From assembly GCA_018261935.1 (NCBI GenBank), contig JAGTRP010000013.1, forward strand, positions 1 through 64,000: DNA of 64,000 nt, read 5' to 3'. Below are positions 61,709 through 64,000 of the stretch, piece after piece (the stretch's first letter is position 1; the number at the start of each line of letters is the position of its first letter). The stretch comes from Rhodocyclaceae bacterium (GTDB lineage: Bacteria > Pseudomonadota > Gammaproteobacteria > Burkholderiales > Rhodocyclaceae). Both the position numbers and the translations under genes were made by a program. The notes below the pieces were generated by a model, which saw only the letters and a list, made by a program, of their open reading frames with translations, made no database searches and was not told the DNA's origin.

Positions 61709-63094
61709 ATGAACCAGAAACTTCATCTCCCCTCCGTCGACCGGCTGCTCATCCAGCTCGCCGACGCCATTGCCGACCACGGCCGCCAAGTGGTCACCGC
61801 CTGCACCCGGGCCGAGCTGGCCGCCGCCCGGGAGGGCGCCCGGGGCGGCCTGCCCCTGCCCGACGAGACGGCGCTCCTCGCCGCCATCCGCCGCCGGGCG
61901 GGCGACGCCTGCCGCCCCAACCTGCGGCCGGTGCTCAACCTGACCGGTACCGTGCTTCACACCAACCTGGGCCGCGCCCAGCTGCCGGAGGAGGCCGTCG
62001 CCGCCATGGTCGAGGCCGCCCGGTCTCCCTGCGCCCTGGAATACGATCTCGACTCCGGCGGCCGTGGCGACCGGGACGACCTGGTTTCCCCCCTGCTGTC
62101 CGAAATCATCGGCTGCGAGGCGGCTACCGTGGTGAACAACAACGCCGCCGCCGTACTGCTGGCCCTGAATGCCCTGGCCCAGGGCAAGGAAGCCGTGGTT
62201 TCCCGGGGCGAGCTGGTGGAAATCGGCGGCGCCTTCCGCATCCCCGACGTCATGCGCCGGGCCCAGGTGAAGCTGGTCGAAATCGGCACCACCAATCGCA
62301 CCCACGCCAAGGACTACGAGGAGGCCATCGGCCCGAAGACCGCCCTCCTCATGAAGGTGCACACCAGCAACTACGCCGTCACCGGCTTCACCAAGGCGGT
62401 GGAGGAAGCCGAGGTGGCGAGGATCGCCCACGCCCACGGCCTGCCCTTCCTGGTGGACCTGGGAAGCGGGACGCTGGCCGACTTCGCCGCCCACGGGCTG
62501 CCCGCCGAGCCGACGCCCCAGGAGGCCCTGGCCGCCGGTGCCGACATCGTTACCTTCTCCGGCGACAAGCTCCTGGGCGGTCCCCAGGCTGGGCTCATCG
62601 CCGGCCGCCGGGACTTGATCGCCAAGATCAAGAAAAATCCCCTCAAGCGGGCCTTGCGGGTGGGCAAGACCACCCTGGCCGCCCTCGAAGCCACTCTGCG
62701 GCTCTACCGGGACCCGGATCGCCTGGCCGAGCGCCTGCCCACCCTGCGCCTCCTCACCCGGCCAGTGGCCGACATCGAGGCCGCCGGCCGGCGCCTCGCC
62801 CCGGCCCTCCAGGAAGTGCTGGGAGAGAGCGCCACGGTGACGCTGGAAGCCTGCGCCAGCCAGATCGGCAGCGGCGCCCTGCCGGTAGAGCGCCTGCCCT
62901 CGGCGGCCCTGGTGGTACGGCCCCAAGCCAAGCGCCCGGGTAAGGCCCTCCTGGCTCTGGAGACCGCCCTGCGGGGCCTGCCGGTGCCGGTCATCGGCTA
63001 TATCCGGGACGACGCCCTGTGGCTGGATCTGCGTTGCCTGGAGGCGAAGGATGAGGCCCTCCTGGCGGTCCAGTTTTCCGGCCTGGCGCCATGA
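61709..63094 (+). CDS. selA: selenocysteine synthase SelA
   Basis: A 461-residue PLP enzyme converting seryl-tRNA(Sec) to selenocysteyl-tRNA(Sec) with selenophosphate. Hallmarks: [61 protein letters not shown] and the PLP Lys in [13 protein letters not shown]. It is 32 bases after fdhE and overlaps selB by 4. Confidence 0.95.
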   Translation: MNQKLHLPSVDRLLIQLADAIADHGRQVVTACTRAELAAAREGARGGLPLPDETALLAAIRRRAGDACRPNLRPVLNLTGTVLHTNLGRAQLPEEAVAAMVEAARSPCALEYDLDSGGRGDRDDLVSPLLSEIIGCEAATVVNNNAAAVLLALNALAQGKEAVVSRGELVEIGGAFRIPDVMRRAQVKLVEIGTTNRTHAKDYEEAIGPKTALLMKVHTSNYAVTGFTKAVEEAEVARIAHAHGLPFLVDLGSGTLADFAAHGLPAEPTPQEALAAGADIVTFSGDKLLGGPQAGLIAGRRDLIAKIKKNPLKRALRVGKTTLAALEATLRLYRDPDRLAERLPTLRLLTRPVADIEAAGRRLAPALQEVLGESATVTLEACASQIGSGALPVERLPSAALVVRPQAKRPGKALLALETALRGLPVPVIGYIRDDALWLDLRCLEAKDEALLAVQFSGLAP

Positions 63095-64000
63095 TCGTCG
63101 GCACCGCCGGCCACATCGACCACGGCAAGACCACCCTGGTGAAGGCCCTCACCGGGGTCGATTGCGACCGCCTGAAGGAAGAGAAGTCCCGGGGCATCAC
63201 CGTCGACCTGGGCTACGCCTACACGCCCCTGCCGGACGGCGGCATCCTGGGCTTCATCGACGTGCCGGGGCACGAGAAGCTCATCCACAACATGCTGGCC
63301 GGCGCCACCGGCATCGACTTCGCCCTCCTGGTGGTGGCAGCCGACGACGGCCCCATGCCCCAGACCCGGGAGCACCTGGAGATCATCGAACTCCTGGGCA
63401 TCCGCCAGGGCGCCGTGGCCCTCACCAAGATCGATGCCGTCGGGCCGGAGCGGCTGGCGGCGGCGACGGCCGAGGTGAACGCCCTCCTGGCCGGTACGGG
63501 CCTGGCCGGGGCGCCGGTGTTCCCGGTGGCCGCTACCACTGGCACCGGCGTTGCCGAACTGCGCGCCCATCTCGACCGGGCGGCCGCCGCCCGCGGGGAA
63601 AAGGCCGTCAGCGGCAACTTCCGCCTGGCGGTGGACCGTGCCTTCACCCTGAGCGGCGTCGGCACCGTGGTCACCGGCACTGCCTTCTCCGGCCGGGTCC
63701 GGGCCGGGGACCAACTCCTCCTGTCGCCGCCGGGCAAGGCGGTGCGGGTCCGCAGCCTGCGGGTCCAGGACCGCGCCGCCGAGGAAGGGCGGGCGGGGGA
63801 GCGCATCGCCCTCGCCCTGGCCGGCATCGAGAAGGCCGAGGTGGAACGGGGCATGTGGGTCCTGGCTCCGGCCCTGCACCAGTCGGCGGGGCGCTTCGAT
63901 GCCCGCCTGCATGTCCTGGCCGGGCAGCCGCCCCTCAAGCATTGGACCCAGGTCCATGTCCATCTCGGGGCCGAGGATGTCCTCGGCCGCATCGCCCTCC
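63091..64000 (+). CDS. selB: SelB selenocysteine-specific elongation factor (3' end beyond window)
   Basis: The first 303 residues are visible. G1 is [14 protein letters not shown], switch region [14 protein letters not shown]3 [14 protein letters not shown]4 LTKID. Domain 2-like beta segments follow from about residue 170 ([20 protein letters not shown]). SelB delivers Sec-tRNA to UGA codons by binding SECIS RNA with its C-terminal winged helices, which lie outside the window. selC and selD are not in the window. Confidence 0.95.
   Translation, partial: MIVGTAGHIDHGKTTLVKALTGVDCDRLKEEKSRGITVDLGYAYTPLPDGGILGFIDVPGHEKLIHNMLAGATGIDFALLVVAADDGPMPQTREHLEIIELLGIRQGAVALTKIDAVGPERLAAATAEVNALLAGTGLAGAPVFPVAATTGTGVAELRAHLDRAAAARGEKAVSGNFRLAVDRAFTLSGVGTVVTGTAFSGRVRAGDQLLLSPPGKAVRVRSLRVQDRAAEEGRAGERIALALAGIEKAEVERGMWVLAPALHQSAGRFDARLHVLAGQPPLKHWTQVHVHLGAEDVLGRIAL

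Overview
The window is GC-rich chromosomal DNA, densely packed with genes and with many 4-base ATGA or GTGA start/stop overlaps. Gene content (gmk-rpoZ-spoT next to yicC, kinase/phosphatase, rph, rdgB and hemW; napDAGHB; a selenocysteine formate dehydrogenase with fdhE-selA-selB) points to a respiratory, facultatively anaerobic betaproteobacterium. Rhodocyclales is my best guess, from gene content only. No tRNA, rRNA, CRISPR array, prophage or complete insertion sequence was seen.

Layout. 1-5.7 kb is an accessory patch: small secreted or membrane proteins, an MNT/HEPN toxin-antitoxin-like pair lying between a remnant tail of one glycosyltransferase gene and a frameshifted paralogue, a DUF3551-like protein and a putative zinc protease. 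5.7-11.3 kb (minus strand) holds kup, kdpE, a shortened kdpD and gdhA. 11.3-22.1 kb (minus) is one long operon for a type II secretion/type IV pilus hybrid: gspF-gspE, pilM/N/O-like genes, a gspC/pilP-like gene, a TPR-bearing lipoprotein secretin and three pseudopilins, running into an undecaprenyl-phosphate sugar transferase and a lytic transglycosylase. 22.4-28.4 kb (plus) holds a WbuC-type cupin, three orphan exported proteins in visibly less GC-rich DNA, a transglutaminase-like enzyme, an RBBP9-type hydrolase, a frameshifted exported protein, TspO and a cytochrome b561. A chemoreceptor follows.

30.2-39.2 kb is an anaerobic respiration block. Minus-strand napDAGHB diverges from a plus-strand di-heme cytochrome c peroxidase that is translationally coupled to a PAS-GGDEF-EAL protein. 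An FNR-type box sits between them. 39.1-49.5 kb is a housekeeping core: tatD, dadA, spoT, rpoZ, gmk and yicC (minus), then Ser/Thr kinase, PP2C phosphatase, rph, rdgB and hemW (plus).

49.5-64 kb is signalling and formate oxidation. A response-regulator-like GGDEF protein without its phospho-Asp, a FecR-domain exported protein, and a histidine kinase/NtrC-type regulator pair stand divergently upstream of fdnG(Sec)-fdnH-fdnI, fdhE, selA and selB (selB is cut by the window end). Between the regulator and fdnG lie two 14-bp dyad sites in mutually inverted orientation and a -24/-12 promoter. The fdnG reading frame crosses an in-frame TGA followed by a SECIS-like hairpin with a bulged U. The window therefore appears to carry both a selenoprotein and much of the machinery to make and control it.
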